A stretch of DNA of 64,000 nt, from assembly GCF_023634865.1 (NCBI RefSeq), contig NZ_JAMLJN010000010.1, positions 1-64,000 on the forward strand, read 5' to 3'. This document shows, one piece after another, positions 32,427-43,763 of this stretch. The notes under the pieces are model-generated. The model was not told the origin of the DNA and did not search any database. It worked only from the letters and a program-made list of their open reading frames with translations. A program made the position numbers and the translations under genes. The first letter of the stretch is position 1, and every line of letters begins with the position of its first letter. Source of the stretch: Flavobacterium fragile (GTDB lineage Bacteria > Bacteroidota > Bacteroidia > Flavobacteriales > Flavobacteriaceae).

Positions 32427-33509
32427 CTATTTTTTATAAAATGGCATTTTAACCACTTTTGCTTTAATATCTTTATTTCTAATTCGAATGTAAATTTCAG
32501 AATCGGGAGTTGACAAAGTTGTTGGTACATAACCCATTCCGATAGCAATACCTAAAGATGGTGATTGCGTTCCTGAAGTTACCACTCCAACAACATTTCC
32601 GTCAGTATCAGCAATTTCGTAATCGTGACGAGGAATTCCTCTTTCTACCATTTCGAAACCAACTAATTTACGAGAAACACCTGCTTCTTTTTGTTTTTTC
32701 AAGTTTTCTGAATTGGTGAATTCTTTATCAAATTTTGTGATCCAACCTAAACCTGCTTCTAATGGAGATGTGGTGTCGTTGATATCGTTTCCATATAAAC
32801 AGAATCCCATTTCTAAACGTAGGGTATCGCGAGCTGCTAATCCAATTGGTTTAATTCCGAATGCTGCACCTGCTTCAAAAACTTTGTTCCAAATGTATTC
32901 TGCATCTTCGTTTTTGAAGTAAATTTCAAATCCTCCTGAACCGGTATATCCAGTAGCCGAAATAATTACATCGCTTTTTCCAGCAAAATCAGCAATTTGG
33001 AACGTGTAATATCCCATATTAGATAAATCAATAGAAGTTAAAGATTGCATTGCTTCTGCTGCTTTTGGACCTTGGATAGCTAATAAAGAATATGCATCAG
33101 AAGCATTAATCATTTCTACTCCTAAATCATTGTGTGCCGAAATCCAATTCCAATCTTTTTCAATATTAGAAGCATTTACTACTAATAAATAATGATTGTC
33201 TTCAATTTTATAAATGATTAAATCATCTACAATACCACCTTCATTATTGGGTAAACATGAATACTGCGCTTTTCCATTAACTAATTTAGAAGCATCATTT
33301 GAAGTTACCTTTTGAATTAAAGCCAACGCATTTTCTCCTTTCAAGAAGAATTCTCCCATGTGCGAAACGTCGAAAACACCAACGCCATTTCTAACGGTTT
33401 CGTGTTCTACATTTACTCCTTCATATTGAACGGGCATATTATATCCTGCAAATGGAACCATTTTAGCTCCTAAACTTTCGTGAATGTGCGTTAATGCTGT
33501 ATTTTTCAT
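32427..33509 (-). CDS. gcvT: Aminomethyltransferase, glycine cleavage T protein
   Basis: It takes the aminomethyl group from the H protein to tetrahydrofolate. The 360-residue protein has [29 protein letters not shown], the [11 protein letters not shown] segment with the catalytic Asp, and [12 protein letters not shown]. The C-terminal domain closes with [17 protein letters not shown] and [20 protein letters not shown]. No gcvH or gcvP is near. Confidence 0.96.
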   Translation of the reverse strand: MKNTALTHIHESLGAKMVPFAGYNMPVQYEGVNVEHETVRNGVGVFDVSHMGEFFLKGENALALIQKVTSNDASKLVNGKAQYSCLPNNEGGIVDDLIIYKIEDNHYLLVVNASNIEKDWNWISAHNDLGVEMINASDAYSLLAIQGPKAAEAMQSLTSIDLSNMGYYTFQIADFAGKSDVIISATGYTGSGGFEIYFKNEDAEYIWNKVFEAGAAFGIKPIGLAARDTLRLEMGFCLYGNDINDTTSPLEAGLGWITKFDKEFTNSENLKKQKEAGVSRKLVGFEMVERGIPRHDYEIADTDGNVVGVVTSGTQSPSLGIAIGMGYVPTTLSTPDSEIYIRIRNKDIKAKVVKMPFYKK

Positions 33510-33674
33510 GATTTAATTGTGTAAAATTTATGACGGCTAATTTATTGAAAATTCTTAAAAAAGCCCTTTGATTTTCCTTAAAATTTGAGAACTATTTATT
33601 TTTTGTTAATAATGATGATAAATCTTGCATTTTAACAATTGTTTGTAGAATTTTGGGGTTTTAAAAATAGAACA

Positions 33675-35177
33675 ATGGAACACACACATTATATAAGTTC
33701 AGATTTATTGTCGATTGAAATGATTAATGAAATTGTTTTTCAAGGCAAGCAATTGGCATTATCTGAAGAAGCGATTGTAAATATTGAAAAATGTAGAAAG
33801 TATTTAGACGATAAAATGCAATCCAACTCAACACCAATTTACGGAATTAATACTGGTTTTGGTTCGTTATGTAATGTGAAGATTTCGAATGAAAATTTAT
33901 CAAAACTTCAAGAGAATTTGGTAAAATCGCACGCTTGCGGAACAGGAGAAGAAGTACCTCATGAAATTGTAAAAATCATGTTGTTATTGAAAATTCAATC
34001 GTTAAGTTACGGGCATTCAGGTGTTCAGTTGATAACGGTGCAACGTTTGATTGATTTTTATAATAATGATATATTTCCAGTAATTTATACTCAAGGTTCG
34101 TTAGGCGCTTCGGGAGATTTAGCACCATTAGCCCATTTGTCTCTACCCTTATTAGGTGAAGGTGAAGTTTATTTAGATGGTTTCAGACAACCCGCTGCAA
34201 AAGTGTTAGCTAAGTTTGGATGGGAACCAATCGTTTTACAATCCAAAGAAGGTTTAGCATTGTTGAATGGAACGCAATTCATGAGCGCTTACGGAGTTTA
34301 TTGTTTGATTAAAGCTGAGAAAATTTCTTATTTAGCCGATGTCATCGGAGCCGTTTCTTTAGAAGGTTTTGATGGAAGAATTGAACCTTTCACTGATTTA
34401 ATTCATTTAGTTCGTCCTCACAAAGGTCAAGTACAAACGGCTGAAAGAATGCGCGATTTATTAGAAGATAGTGAAATTATTGCACAGCCCAAAGTTCATG
34501 TTCAAGATCCATATTCTTTTAGATGCATTCCGCAGGTACATGGTGCTTCGAAAGACACTATTGATTATGTAAAAAAAGTGTTTCGTACCGAAATCAACTC
34601 GGTAACTGATAATCCAAATATTTTCGTTGGAGAAGATATGATTATTTCAGGAGGAAATTTTCATGGGCAGCCTTTAGCTTTAGCTTTAGATTTCTTAGGA
34701 ATAGCGCTATCAGAATTAGGAAACATTTCGGAAAGAAGAACGTATCAGTTAATTTCTGGTTTACGAGGTTTACCAGCATTTTTAGTAAATGACCCAGGAT
34801 TAAATTCCGGTTTCATGATTCCACAATACACAGCTGCAAGTATTGCTAGTCAAAACAAACAACTTGCATCACCAGCTAGTGTTGATAGTATTGTTTCTTC
34901 AAACGGACAAGAAGATCACGTGAGTATGGGAGCTAACGCTGCTACAAAAACGTTACGAATTGTAGAAAACGTAGAACGTATTTTAGCTATTGAATTATTA
35001 AATGGTTCTCAAGCGTTAGAATTTAGAAGACCTTTGAAATCAAGTGAGTTTATAGAAAGTTTCATAAAATCCTATAGAGAAGAAGTTTCGTTTGTATCGG
35101 AAGATCGAATTTTGCACTACGATATTGAAAAATCGGTTACTTTTTTGAATAGTTTCCAAATAGAAATGGAAGATTAA
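33675..35177 (+). CDS. hutH: Histidine ammonia-lyase
   Basis: It converts histidine to urocanate. The 500-residue protein has YGINTGFGSL, the self-forming MIO cofactor site in QGSLGASGDLAPLAHL (Ala-Ser-Gly), NGTQFMSAYG, and the QDPYSFRCIPQVHGA and NFHGQPLA motifs. I placed the start at the ATG 33675; a TTG 36 bases upstream is less likely. No other hut genes are in the window. A tyrosine-specific (TAL) function is less likely, as His is found where HAL enzymes expect it, but this was not tested. Confidence 0.92.
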   Translation: MEHTHYISSDLLSIEMINEIVFQGKQLALSEEAIVNIEKCRKYLDDKMQSNSTPIYGINTGFGSLCNVKISNENLSKLQENLVKSHACGTGEEVPHEIVKIMLLLKIQSLSYGHSGVQLITVQRLIDFYNNDIFPVIYTQGSLGASGDLAPLAHLSLPLLGEGEVYLDGFRQPAAKVLAKFGWEPIVLQSKEGLALLNGTQFMSAYGVYCLIKAEKISYLADVIGAVSLEGFDGRIEPFTDLIHLVRPHKGQVQTAERMRDLLEDSEIIAQPKVHVQDPYSFRCIPQVHGASKDTIDYVKKVFRTEINSVTDNPNIFVGEDMIISGGNFHGQPLALALDFLGIALSELGNISERRTYQLISGLRGLPAFLVNDPGLNSGFMIPQYTAASIASQNKQLASPASVDSIVSSNGQEDHVSMGANAATKTLRIVENVERILAIELLNGSQALEFRRPLKSSEFIESFIKSYREEVSFVSEDRILHYDIEKSVTFLNSFQIEMED

Positions 35178-35194
35178 ATAATATTTATAAAACT

Positions 35195-35226
35195 AAAAAG
35201 CTCAAGATTTTCTTGAGCTTTTTTTA
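35195..35226. terminator. Terminator between hutH and the DUF421 gene
   Basis: AAAGCTCAAGA-TTT-TCTTGAGCTTTTTT lies between convergent genes, with A and T runs on both sides. Confidence 0.9.
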
Positions 35227-35240
35227 TGATTAAAACAACT

Positions 35241-35756
35241 TTAATTGTTTAGTTCTCCTAATGTTTTATGAACTTTTCTCTTATGGTGAGTTTGCTTTAA
35301 GTTTTCGTTTCCAGAAATGATACTAATATTTCCATCGATTTCAAACATAGCTAATTTTACGTCTTTATAATATTCGATTCCATGTTCTCGCATTGCCTCT
35401 TCTAATTCTTCTGATGAAATTCCTAATTTTGCTAATGTTTTGAATTCGATTTTTCCATTATGAATTAAAACTTCTGGTTTGTCTTGAATCAATTCTTTAA
35501 TAAATGAAGAATTTTGCATCACTTTTTTAAAAACATAATTAATTAAGAAAAGTGAGAACGCAGCAATCATTCCACCATACAAAGATGTATTTGCACCTAC
35601 CATGGCATTTTGAACCGAATTACTAATCAATAAAATTAGAATGATATCAGCTGTATTAAGTTGGGAAAGCTCTTTTTTTCCAAATATTCGCAACGCAATT
35701 ATCATAAAAAAATAGATAGCTACACTTCTTAATATGATGTCTAGATAAGGGTTCAT
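35241..35756 (-). CDS. DUF421 (YetF-like) membrane protein
   Basis: A 171-residue protein. Three N-terminal membrane segments (IILRSVAIYFFMIIALRIF, ADIILILLISNSVQNAMVG, GMIAAFSLFLINYVFKKV) are followed by a cytoplasmic beta-rich DUF421 domain with the ELEEAMREHGIE motif. It belongs to the YetF/YkjA/YdfR family, whose members have been linked to spore germination and membrane functions in Bacillus. It lies 17 bases after the RimB-RimK fusion gene. Confidence 0.88.
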   Translation of the reverse strand: MNPYLDIILRSVAIYFFMIIALRIFGKKELSQLNTADIILILLISNSVQNAMVGANTSLYGGMIAAFSLFLINYVFKKVMQNSSFIKELIQDKPEVLIHNGKIEFKTLAKLGISSEELEEAMREHGIEYYKDVKLAMFEIDGNISIISGNENLKQTHHKRKVHKTLGELNN

Positions 35757-35773
35757 GATTTAATTAAATTGAA

Positions 35774-37141
35774 TTATTTCCACTTAAAATTTTTCTCAAT
35801 CGCCTTAATCATTTCGCCTGCAATATCTTTTTGAGTTGCGCCTTCAATTCCTTCTAAACCTGGAGATGAATTTACCTCTAATAGTAATGGTCCTTTTGAC
35901 GAACGAATGATATCAACTCCAGCTACTTTTAAATTCATAGCTTTTGCTGCTTTAATAGCAATTCTTTTTTCATCAGCTGTGATTTTTACTACAGAAGCGG
36001 TTCCGCCCATATGAATATTAGCTCTAAATTCACCTGGAGCAGCTTCACGTTGCATAGCAGCAACAACTTTACCATCTACTACAAAGAGTCTCAAATCTTT
36101 ACCATTAGCTTCTTTAATAAATTCTTGAACTAAAATATTTGCATTTAAACTCTTAAAAGCATTAATTACCGATTCAGCTGCTTTTTTTGTTTCTGCCAAA
36201 ACAACACCTTTTCCTTGAGTACCTTCTAATAATTTTACTATCAATGGAGAGCCTCCAACCATTTTTATTAAGTCGTCCGTATCCAAAGGTGAATTAGCAA
36301 ATCCGGTTGTTGGAATATCGACACCATTATTTAATAGCAATTGTAGAGAGAAAAGTTTATCACGCGATTGTGTAATAGCAGAAGAACTATTTAAAGCAAA
36401 TACTTTTAAAGCTTCAAATTGACGTGTTACAGCGCAACCATAATAGGTCATGCTTGGTCGAATTCTTGGTATTACTGCATCAAAATCATTCAAAACTGTA
36501 CCACCTCGATAGTGAATTTCGGGTTTTGTGGCATCTAATTTCATGTAGCAATATTTCAAATTTAAGAAGTGCATTTCATGTCCTCTTAATTCTCCGGCTT
36601 CTAAAATACGTTTGTTGCTATATAATTCGGGATTACTCGCTAGTAAGCCAATTTTTAATCCTTTTTTTGTTTCATTAGAAGCGTAATAATATTCTTTTAA
36701 TTTTTCTGTAGTAGGTTGGCCTAATAAGTAACGTTTTTCAGGATCGACTAAAATACGTCCTGACATGGCTTCTCGACCCAACAGCATTCGGAATCCCATT
36801 GAATCTCTGTTGGTTAAAGTAACTTCAATTTCCCATGTTTTCCCTCCAATTTCGAGTTTTGTTTTAATAACATAGCGCTGCTCTCTGAACCCGCTGGAAC
36901 TTTTTACTACCCTTTTGTCAATAAGAGGGGCTTCACAATGAATTACAGTTTTTACATTGTTTTGGATGGGATTGATGTCAAATTTTACCCATTTTTCATT
37001 GTCTTTTTCAAATGTAACGATGTTAACAGCATGTAATGCAGATGTTTTAGCACCAGAATCAACACGTGCTTTGATTGTTGGAATTCCTAGTGTAGGGAAG
37101 GAGCACCATTCTTCACTACCAACGATAACTTTGTCTTGCAT
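35774..37141 (-). CDS. RimB-like protease fused to RimK-like ATP-grasp ligase
   Basis: Two domains in one chain of 455 residues. Residues 1 to about 140 are a retropepsin-like RimB (ATP-dependent zinc protease-named family) domain with [13 protein letters not shown] and [13 protein letters not shown]. From about 155 to the end is a RimK-type ATP-grasp ligase ([73 protein letters not shown]). In other bacteria RimK adds glutamates to ribosomal protein S6 and RimB modulates it. The ATG at 37141 is used, since the longer frame runs into the clpC terminator. Confidence 0.9.
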   Translation of the reverse strand: MQDKVIVGSEEWCSFPTLGIPTIKARVDSGAKTSALHAVNIVTFEKDNEKWVKFDINPIQNNVKTVIHCEAPLIDKRVVKSSSGFREQRYVIKTKLEIGGKTWEIEVTLTNRDSMGFRMLLGREAMSGRILVDPEKRYLLGQPTTEKLKEYYYASNETKKGLKIGLLASNPELYSNKRILEAGELRGHEMHFLNLKYCYMKLDATKPEIHYRGGTVLNDFDAVIPRIRPSMTYYGCAVTRQFEALKVFALNSSSAITQSRDKLFSLQLLLNNGVDIPTTGFANSPLDTDDLIKMVGGSPLIVKLLEGTQGKGVVLAETKKAAESVINAFKSLNANILVQEFIKEANGKDLRLFVVDGKVVAAMQREAAPGEFRANIHMGGTASVVKITADEKRIAIKAAKAMNLKVAGVDIIRSSKGPLLLEVNSSPGLEGIEGATQKDIAGEMIKAIEKNFKWK

Positions 37142-37203
37142 AAATGAATTGTAATTTAGAACTAATGTAGTATTTTTTTTAATACATCTGCTAATTCGGT
37201 AAA

Positions 37204-37232
37204 TAAAAAAAACCAAGCTTATGAGCTTGGTT
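37204..37232 (-). terminator. clpC terminator overlapping its stop codon
   Basis: On the minus strand AACCAAGCT-CATA-AGCTTGGTT spans the clpC stop (37219-37221) and is followed by eight T. The downstream RimB-RimK gene therefore probably needs its own promoter or read-through. Confidence 0.75.
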
Positions 37233-39768
37233 CTTCTAGTTTTTTAATTTCAATTTTGAGTTCTTGAGTGGTTTCATCTAAATCCATGAAAATTTGGTCA
37301 CCTTCATGAATTTTATGTGTGATGATTTCCTCAGCAAGAGCATCTTCTACATATTTTTGAATTGCTCTTTTTAAAGGTCGTGCGCCAAATTGTTTATCAA
37401 AACCTTTATCAGCAATGAAGTCTTTAGCTTTTTCAGAAAGTACAAGTGTGTATCCTAAATCTTTAACACGAGCATACAATTTGTCCATTTCAATATCGAT
37501 GATTTTATCAATATCTTCTTTCTCTAAAGCATTGAATACAATTACATCATCAATACGGTTTAAAAATTCTGGAGCGAATGCTTTTTTTAAAGCATTTTCT
37601 ATAATTCCTTTCGAATGTTCTTCTTTTTGTGCTTGTTTTGCTGCTGTACCAAATCCAACTCCCGTTCCAAAATCTTTCAATTGGCGAGCACCAACATTAG
37701 AAGTCATAATGATAATTGTATTTCTAAAATCAATTTTCCGTCCTAAACTATCAGTTAAATGGCCATCATCTAAAACTTGAAGCATCATATTGAATACGTC
37801 TGGATGTGCTTTTTCAATCTCGTCTAAAAGTACTACACAGTAAGGTTTTCTTCTTACTTTTTCCGTTAATTGTCCACCTTCTTCATATCCCACGTATCCT
37901 GGAGGTGCTCCAACTAATCTTGAAATCGCAAATTTCTCCATGTATTCACTCATGTCGATACGAACTAATGCATCTTCAGAATCGAATAATTCTTTCGCAA
38001 TAACTTTTGCCAATTGTGTTTTTCCAACTCCAGTTTGACCTAAGAAAATGAACGAACCAATCGGCTTGTTAGGGTCTTTCAATCCTGCACGATTTCTTTG
38101 GATAGATTTTGCAATTTTTAATACCGCTTCGTCTTGTCCAATCACCTTACCTTTAATTAGTTCAGGTAAGTGAGCTAATTTATTACTTTCAGTTTGTGCA
38201 ATACGATTTACTGGAATTCCAGTCATCATTGAAACAACATCAGCGACATTGTCTTCTGTTACTGTGACTTTATTATTTTTAGAATCTTCTTCCCATTGTT
38301 CTTGCGCAACTGCTAGTTCTTTTTCGATGCGTTTTTCATCATCGCGAAGTTTAGCTGCTTCTTCATATTTCTGTTTTTTAACAACGGTATTTTTAAGTTC
38401 GCGAACTTCTTCTAATTTCTTTTCTAATTCCAAAATTTGTTTCGGAACATCTATATTGATAATATGAACACGAGAACCTGCTTCGTCTAAAGCATCAATC
38501 GCTTTGTCAGGAAGGAAACGATCGGTCATGTATCTATTGGTTAATTTTACACAAGCTTCAATAGCTTCAGGAGTGTAAATTACATTGTGATGGTCTTCGT
38601 ATTTTGGTTTGATATTGTTCAAAATGGTAATTGTTTCTTCAACTGATGTTGGTTCTACAATTACTTTTTGGAAACGTCTCTCTAAAGCGCCATCTTTTTC
38701 AATATATTGACGGTATTCGTCCAAAGTTGTTGCACCAACACATTGAATTTCACCTCTAGCTAAAGCAGGTTTGAACATGTTAGAGGCATCTAACGAGCCC
38801 GTTGCGCCACCAGCTCCAACAATTGTATGAATTTCATCAATGAATAAAATAATATCGTCATTCTTTTCTAATTCATTCATTACCGCTTTCATTCGTTCTT
38901 CGAATTGCCCACGGTATTTTGTACCAGCTACTAAGCTTGCTAAATCTAGTGTAACTACGCGTTTGTTGAATAAATTTCGAGATACTTTTTTCTTCACAAT
39001 TCGCAAAGCTAAGCCCTCTGCAATTGCTGATTTTCCAACTCCAGGTTCTCCAATTAAAAGTGGATTGTTTTTCTTTCTACGACTTAGGATTTGAGAAACA
39101 CGTTCGATTTCTTTTTCGCGTCCTACAACAGGATCTAATTTTCCTTCTTCAGCCATTTCAGTTAAATCGCGCCCAAAGTTATCCAATACAGGAGTTTTAG
39201 ATTTTTTATTGGTTTTATTTCCGGAAGGAGTATTACTAAATCCGCTATCTTTTAAATTGTCATCTTGCCCTGAATCATCGTTGAAAGATTCTGCTTTGGG
39301 TAAGTTTTCTAAGTAATCGTCTTCGTTTGTCATCATGCCTGTGTATTGTTCTTTAACGGATTCGTAATCAATTTTTATTTTATTCAGTAATTTAGTCGTA
39401 GGATCATTTTCGTTTCTGAGAATGCAAAGCAAAAGATGCGCAGTACTAATTTCTGAATTATTAAAAAGTTTTGCCTCTAAAAAAGTAGTTTTTAGGGCTC
39501 TTTCAGCCTGACGGGTTAGGTGCAGGTTTTGCTTTTCAATATTTTGAATACCATTAGGATTGGCGGGGCTAAGAATTTCAACTTTTTTTCTTAAGTGTGA
39601 TAAATCTACACCTAGATTATTTAGTATATTTATAGCTTTTCCATTGCCATCTCTAAGAATTCCCAACATTAAATGTTCTGTTCCAATAAAGTCGTGACCT
39701 AATCGCAAAGCTTCTTCTTTACTGTAGGTAATCACGTCTTTAACTCTTGGTGAAAAATTATCGTCCAT
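37219..39768 (-). CDS. clpC: ClpC-type ATPase, AAA+ chaperone of the Clp protease
   Basis: An unfoldase of about 849 residues. It has two N-terminal Clp repeats ([30 protein letters not shown]) and a first AAA domain with [17 protein letters not shown] and [21 protein letters not shown] motif follows ([19 protein letters not shown]), then a second AAA domain with [19 protein letters not shown], and a C-terminal VGFG loop segment expected for ClpP binding. I chose the ATG at 39768 ([13 protein letters not shown]). No clpP is near. Confidence 0.96.
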   Translation of the reverse strand: MDDNFSPRVKDVITYSKEEALRLGHDFIGTEHLMLGILRDGNGKAINILNNLGVDLSHLRKKVEILSPANPNGIQNIEKQNLHLTRQAERALKTTFLEAKLFNNSEISTAHLLLCILRNENDPTTKLLNKIKIDYESVKEQYTGMMTNEDDYLENLPKAESFNDDSGQDDNLKDSGFSNTPSGNKTNKKSKTPVLDNFGRDLTEMAEEGKLDPVVGREKEIERVSQILSRRKKNNPLLIGEPGVGKSAIAEGLALRIVKKKVSRNLFNKRVVTLDLASLVAGTKYRGQFEERMKAVMNELEKNDDIILFIDEIHTIVGAGGATGSLDASNMFKPALARGEIQCVGATTLDEYRQYIEKDGALERRFQKVIVEPTSVEETITILNNIKPKYEDHHNVIYTPEAIEACVKLTNRYMTDRFLPDKAIDALDEAGSRVHIINIDVPKQILELEKKLEEVRELKNTVVKKQKYEEAAKLRDDEKRIEKELAVAQEQWEEDSKNNKVTVTEDNVADVVSMMTGIPVNRIAQTESNKLAHLPELIKGKVIGQDEAVLKIAKSIQRNRAGLKDPNKPIGSFIFLGQTGVGKTQLAKVIAKELFDSEDALVRIDMSEYMEKFAISRLVGAPPGYVGYEEGGQLTEKVRRKPYCVVLLDEIEKAHPDVFNMMLQVLDDGHLTDSLGRKIDFRNTIIIMTSNVGARQLKDFGTGVGFGTAAKQAQKEEHSKGIIENALKKAFAPEFLNRIDDVIVFNALEKEDIDKIIDIEMDKLYARVKDLGYTLVLSEKAKDFIADKGFDKQFGARPLKRAIQKYVEDALAEEIITHKIHEGDQIFMDLDETTQELKIEIKKLEEPSS

Positions 39769-39787
39769 AGCAATATTGTAATAAATG

Positions 39788-39818
39788 TAAAGGTACAAAT
39801 TAATTCATGTTTTTCAAA
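39788..39818 (-). promoter_or_regulatory. Probable clpC promoter
   Basis: On the minus strand TTTG (39815-39818) and TACCTTTA (39788-39795) are 19 bases apart, one mismatch from the Bacteroidota consensus. It ends 20 bases before the start codon. Confidence 0.5.
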
Positions 39819-40023
39819 AATCATGCCTTGTGTAAGTACTGTCATGCTAAGTGACAAAAAAAAAATTAAAAATGAAAGAATTTACATTTCAAATTATAAC
39901 CAATTTGTAAATAAAATTGTTAATAAATTAATGAAATTAAGAGTTGAAAATTTACTTTAAAATACCAAAAAGCCGTATATTGGCACGTTTTAGTACTAAT
40001 ATATAATTTTAATATAAATACTT

Positions 40024-42570
40024 ATGTCAGAAGGAGAAAAGTTAATTCCTATTAACATTGAGGATGAAATGAAATCAGCTTACATCGATTATTCGATGTC
40101 GGTTATTGTGTCACGAGCACTTCCTGATGTTAGAGATGGTTTAAAGCCTGTACACCGTAGAGTTTTATACGGAATGTATGAATTAGGAGTTCTTTCGAAT
40201 AGAGCCCACAAAAAGTCGGCTAGAATTGTAGGAGAGGTTTTAGGTAAATATCACCCACACGGGGATAGTTCAGTATACGACGCCATGGTTCGTATGGCTC
40301 AGGAATGGAGTTTGCGTTACTTAATGGTTGATGGTCAAGGTAACTTTGGTTCTGTTGATGGCGATAGTCCAGCAGCGATGCGTTATACCGAGGCTAGAAT
40401 GAAGAAAATATCGGAAGATATGTTGGCTGATATCGAAAAAGAAACAGTGGATTTCCAATTGAACTTTGACGATACGTTGCAAGAACCAACAGTAATGCCA
40501 ACGCGTATTCCTAACTTATTGATTAATGGTGCTTCGGGTATTGCTGTAGGTATGGCTACAAACATGGCACCTCACAACTTATCTGAGGTTATTGATGGAA
40601 CATTAGCTTACATTGACAATAACGATATTGATATAGATGAGTTAATTACACATGTAAAAGCACCAGATTTTCCAACAGGAGGAATTATTTATGGTTATGA
40701 AGGAGTAAGAGAAGCATTCAAAACGGGTAGAGGTCGTATAGTTATTCGTGCTAAAGTTGGTTTTGAAGAAGTTAATGGTAGAGAAGCTATTATTGTTACC
40801 GAAATTCCTTACCAAGTGAATAAAGCCGAAATGATTAAGAAAACGGCTGATTTAGTTAATGAGAAAAAAATTGAAGGTATTTCAAACATCCGTGATGAAT
40901 CGGACAGAAATGGAATGCGTATCGTTTATGAATTAAAGCGTGATGCGGTTCCTAATGTAGTCTTAAATACACTTTATAAATATACCCAATTACAATCTTC
41001 TTTCAGTGTGAATAATATTGCATTGGTAAAAGGTCGTCCGGAAATGTTGAATTTAAAAGATTTGATTCATCATTTCGTAGAACACCGTCACGATGTAGTA
41101 GTAAGAAGAGCACAATTCGATTTAAGAAAAGCTGAAGAAAGAGCGCATATTTTAGAAGGTTTAATTATTGCTTCAGATAATATTGATGAAGTAATAGCAT
41201 TAATTCGTTCGTCTAAAGATGGAGATGAAGCTAGAGCAAAATTAATCGAAAGATTTAATTTATCTGAAATTCAAGCTCGTGCTATCGTAGAAATGCGTTT
41301 GAGACAATTAACAGGTCTTGAGCAAGACAAATTACGTGCAGAATATGAAGAAATCATGAAATTGATTGCTTATTTGAAAGAATTATTAGCAAGCAAAGAA
41401 ATGAGAATGCAAGTAATTAAAGACGAACTGATTGAAGTTAAAGATAAATATGGAGACGAGCGTCGTTCTCAAATCGAGTACGCTGGTGGTGATGTAAGTA
41501 TCGAAGATTTAATTGCGGATGAAAGTGTAGTAGTTACCATTTCTCATGCGGGTTATATCAAACGTACCTCTTTGTCAGAATATAAAACGCAAAATAGAGG
41601 TGGAGTGGGCCAAAAAGGTTCGGCTACACGTGATCAAGATTTCCTTGAGCATTTATTTGTTGCTACAAATCATCAATATTTGATGTTCTTTACTCAAAAA
41701 GGAAAATGTTTCTGGATGCGTGTATACGAAATTCCAGAAGGAACCAAAGCAAGTAAAGGTCGTGCTATTCAAAACATCATTAATATTGAGCAAGACGATA
41801 AGGTTAAAGCGTTCATTTGTACACAAGACTTAAAAGATCAAGATTACATCAACAGTCACTATGTCATCATGGCGACTAAACAAGGTCAAGTGAAGAAAAC
41901 ACCTCTTGAGCAATATTCACGACCTCGTCAAAATGGTATCAATGCTATCACCATTAAAGAAGATGATGAATTGATTGGAGCAAAATTGACTACTGGAAAT
42001 AGTCAGGTTTTACTTGCTGTTAAATCAGGAAAATTGGTACGTTTCGAAGAAGAGAAAACGCGTCCAATGGGAAGAACGGCATCAGGGGTTAGAGGAATTA
42101 CATTAGCTGATGATAAAGATGAAGTTATTGGATTGGTATCTATCGACAAAGACAATGTTAACGATTCTCAAATTTTAGTAGTTACTGAAAATGGTTATGG
42201 TAAACGTACTAAATTAGTAGACGAAGATGGAGAAGATGTTTATAGAATTACTAATCGTGGCGGTAAAGGAGTAAAAACGCTTAACATTACTGAAAAAACA
42301 GGTCAATTGATTTCTATTAATGATGTTACTGATGAGGATGATTTAATGATTATCAATAAATCGGGATTAACCATTAGAATGAAAATTTCTGATTTACGTG
42401 TAATGGGAAGAGCTACTCAAGGTGTTCGATTAATTAATATTAAAGGTAATGATTCAATAGCCGCAGTAACCAAAGTATTACGTGAAGACGAATCTGAAAA
42501 TGACGAGTTTGAAGGTGATATTGAAAATGGCACGGATATTGAAACTGAAAATAACGATTCGCAAGAATAA
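40024..42570 (+). CDS. gyrA: DNA gyrase subunit A
   Basis: Subunit of the type II topoisomerase that introduces negative supercoils. The 848-residue protein has the quinolone-resistance region and active-site Tyr in [19 protein letters not shown] and ARYTEARM-like [10 protein letters not shown], the [15 protein letters not shown] motif, and a C-terminal beta-pinwheel with the GyrA box [10 protein letters not shown]. The tail is strongly acidic ([18 protein letters not shown]), as in many Bacteroidota. At the usual resistance positions it shows Ser-Ser after GD and Asp-Tyr-like YDAM, which looks like wild type. Confidence 0.97.
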   Translation: MSEGEKLIPINIEDEMKSAYIDYSMSVIVSRALPDVRDGLKPVHRRVLYGMYELGVLSNRAHKKSARIVGEVLGKYHPHGDSSVYDAMVRMAQEWSLRYLMVDGQGNFGSVDGDSPAAMRYTEARMKKISEDMLADIEKETVDFQLNFDDTLQEPTVMPTRIPNLLINGASGIAVGMATNMAPHNLSEVIDGTLAYIDNNDIDIDELITHVKAPDFPTGGIIYGYEGVREAFKTGRGRIVIRAKVGFEEVNGREAIIVTEIPYQVNKAEMIKKTADLVNEKKIEGISNIRDESDRNGMRIVYELKRDAVPNVVLNTLYKYTQLQSSFSVNNIALVKGRPEMLNLKDLIHHFVEHRHDVVVRRAQFDLRKAEERAHILEGLIIASDNIDEVIALIRSSKDGDEARAKLIERFNLSEIQARAIVEMRLRQLTGLEQDKLRAEYEEIMKLIAYLKELLASKEMRMQVIKDELIEVKDKYGDERRSQIEYAGGDVSIEDLIADESVVVTISHAGYIKRTSLSEYKTQNRGGVGQKGSATRDQDFLEHLFVATNHQYLMFFTQKGKCFWMRVYEIPEGTKASKGRAIQNIINIEQDDKVKAFICTQDLKDQDYINSHYVIMATKQGQVKKTPLEQYSRPRQNGINAITIKEDDELIGAKLTTGNSQVLLAVKSGKLVRFEEEKTRPMGRTASGVRGITLADDKDEVIGLVSIDKDNVNDSQILVVTENGYGKRTKLVDEDGEDVYRITNRGGKGVKTLNITEKTGQLISINDVTDEDDLMIINKSGLTIRMKISDLRVMGRATQGVRLINIKGNDSIAAVTKVLREDESENDEFEGDIENGTDIETENNDSQE

Positions 42571-42575
42571 ATTAT

Positions 42576-42601
42576 AAGGCCCAAATATTTTTTGGGCTTT
42601 T
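42576..42601 (+). terminator. Terminator of gyrA
   Basis: AAGGCCCAAA-TATTT-TTTGGGCTTT stands six bases after the gyrA stop and reaches to just before the next gene. Confidence 0.75.
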
Positions 42602-42623
42602 GTTTAACCCAGATTTTATTACA

Positions 42624-43730
42624 ATGAAAAAATTAGTATTAAGTGCAACTTTATTATTATCCGTTGCAACATTTGCTCAAAAAGATGAGCTAAAAACATT
42701 AAAGAAAATTTATAGTAAAAACGCTATAACTGAAAAAGATTTAGAAAATTACAAACTTGCAAGTGATGCTTTACAAACTTTAGCTAGTGAGGAATCAGAC
42801 AAAGTTTATGCAAAATTTTACAAGGTGATGTATCCAACTGTTGTTTTAGCCTCAAAGGGTGAAAAAGCAACTTTGGAAGATCAAGTGAAACTTTATAATC
42901 CAGAATTTATTAAATCTTATGGAGAGGTAATAAATGAAACGTTAGAGTTTGAAAAAAAATCAGGGAAGAAAATATATACTGATGAATTAATTCAAGAGAA
43001 GGCAGAGTTTAAAAATGGTATTTCTTCTTTTGCAATGAATTTAAACAATGCAAAAAAATATAAAGAGGCGTCAGGTTTATTTTATTCATTGTATCTTTTT
43101 GATCCTATGAATGAAGGTAAGTCTTTAAAAAATGCTGCAATTTTATCAATTCAGGCTGAGGATTATAAGTTGGCTCAAAAATTATATGAAGAATATTTAG
43201 AAAGTGATTATTTAAATAAAGGAACTACTTATTTGGCTATTAATAAAGCTAATGAAAGTGAAGAGGAATTTAATAGTAGAGAGCATAGAAGTCAGTATAT
43301 TACTTTAGGAACGCATGAAAAACCTAAAGATGTAAAAAATTCCACAAAAAAAGGAGATGTTTATAAGATATTAGCGATTTTATATACTCAAAATAAAGAA
43401 ATTGAAAAAGCTAAAGTTGCTTATGCAGAAGCTCGCAAATTATTACCAAATGATGAAGAATTAAAGGATGGAGAATTCAAAGTTTATTACAATTCTGCTA
43501 TTTCCTATTTAGCCGAAGAGCAAGATATTGTGAAAGAAATCAATGCTTCACGTGATAATTCAAAAAAATATGATGAACTAATGAAGAAAAGAAAAGAAAT
43601 TTTCACAAAAGCATTGCCTGATTTAGAAAAAGCATATTCTATAAATCCGAATGATACCAATACTAAAAGTCTGTTGAAAACAAGTTATTTAATTACAGAT
43701 CAACCAGAAAAAGCTAAAGCTTTTAACTAA
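42624..43730 (+). CDS. Secreted TPR-repeat protein
   Basis: A 368-residue exported protein with signal peptide (MKKLVLSATLLLSVATFAQ) and helical TPR-like repeats: NNAKKYKEASGLFYSLYLFDP, LSIQAEDYKLAQKLYEEYLES, YTQNKEIEKAKVAYAEARKLLPNDEEL (each a helix pair, given as separate stretches of the mature chain). The end KALPDLEKAYSINPNDT is a canonical TPR. The ATG at 42624 replaces a longer TTG frame inside the terminator. Such TPR proteins in flavobacteria often act in envelope protein complexes; its partner is unknown. Confidence 0.75.
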   Translation: MKKLVLSATLLLSVATFAQKDELKTLKKIYSKNAITEKDLENYKLASDALQTLASEESDKVYAKFYKVMYPTVVLASKGEKATLEDQVKLYNPEFIKSYGEVINETLEFEKKSGKKIYTDELIQEKAEFKNGISSFAMNLNNAKKYKEASGLFYSLYLFDPMNEGKSLKNAAILSIQAEDYKLAQKLYEEYLESDYLNKGTTYLAINKANESEEEFNSREHRSQYITLGTHEKPKDVKNSTKKGDVYKILAILYTQNKEIEKAKVAYAEARKLLPNDEELKDGEFKVYYNSAISYLAEEQDIVKEINASRDNSKKYDELMKKRKEIFTKALPDLEKAYSINPNDTNTKSLLKTSYLITDQPEKAKAFN

Positions 43731-43731
43731 A

Positions 43732-43763
43732 AAAAAAGTCCTGATAAAATCAGGACTTTTTTT
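43732..43763. terminator. Bidirectional terminator
   Basis: AAAAGTCCTGA-TAAAA-TCAGGACTTTT lies between the convergent TPR and NlpC/P60 genes and runs to the NlpC/P60 stop. Confidence 0.9.
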
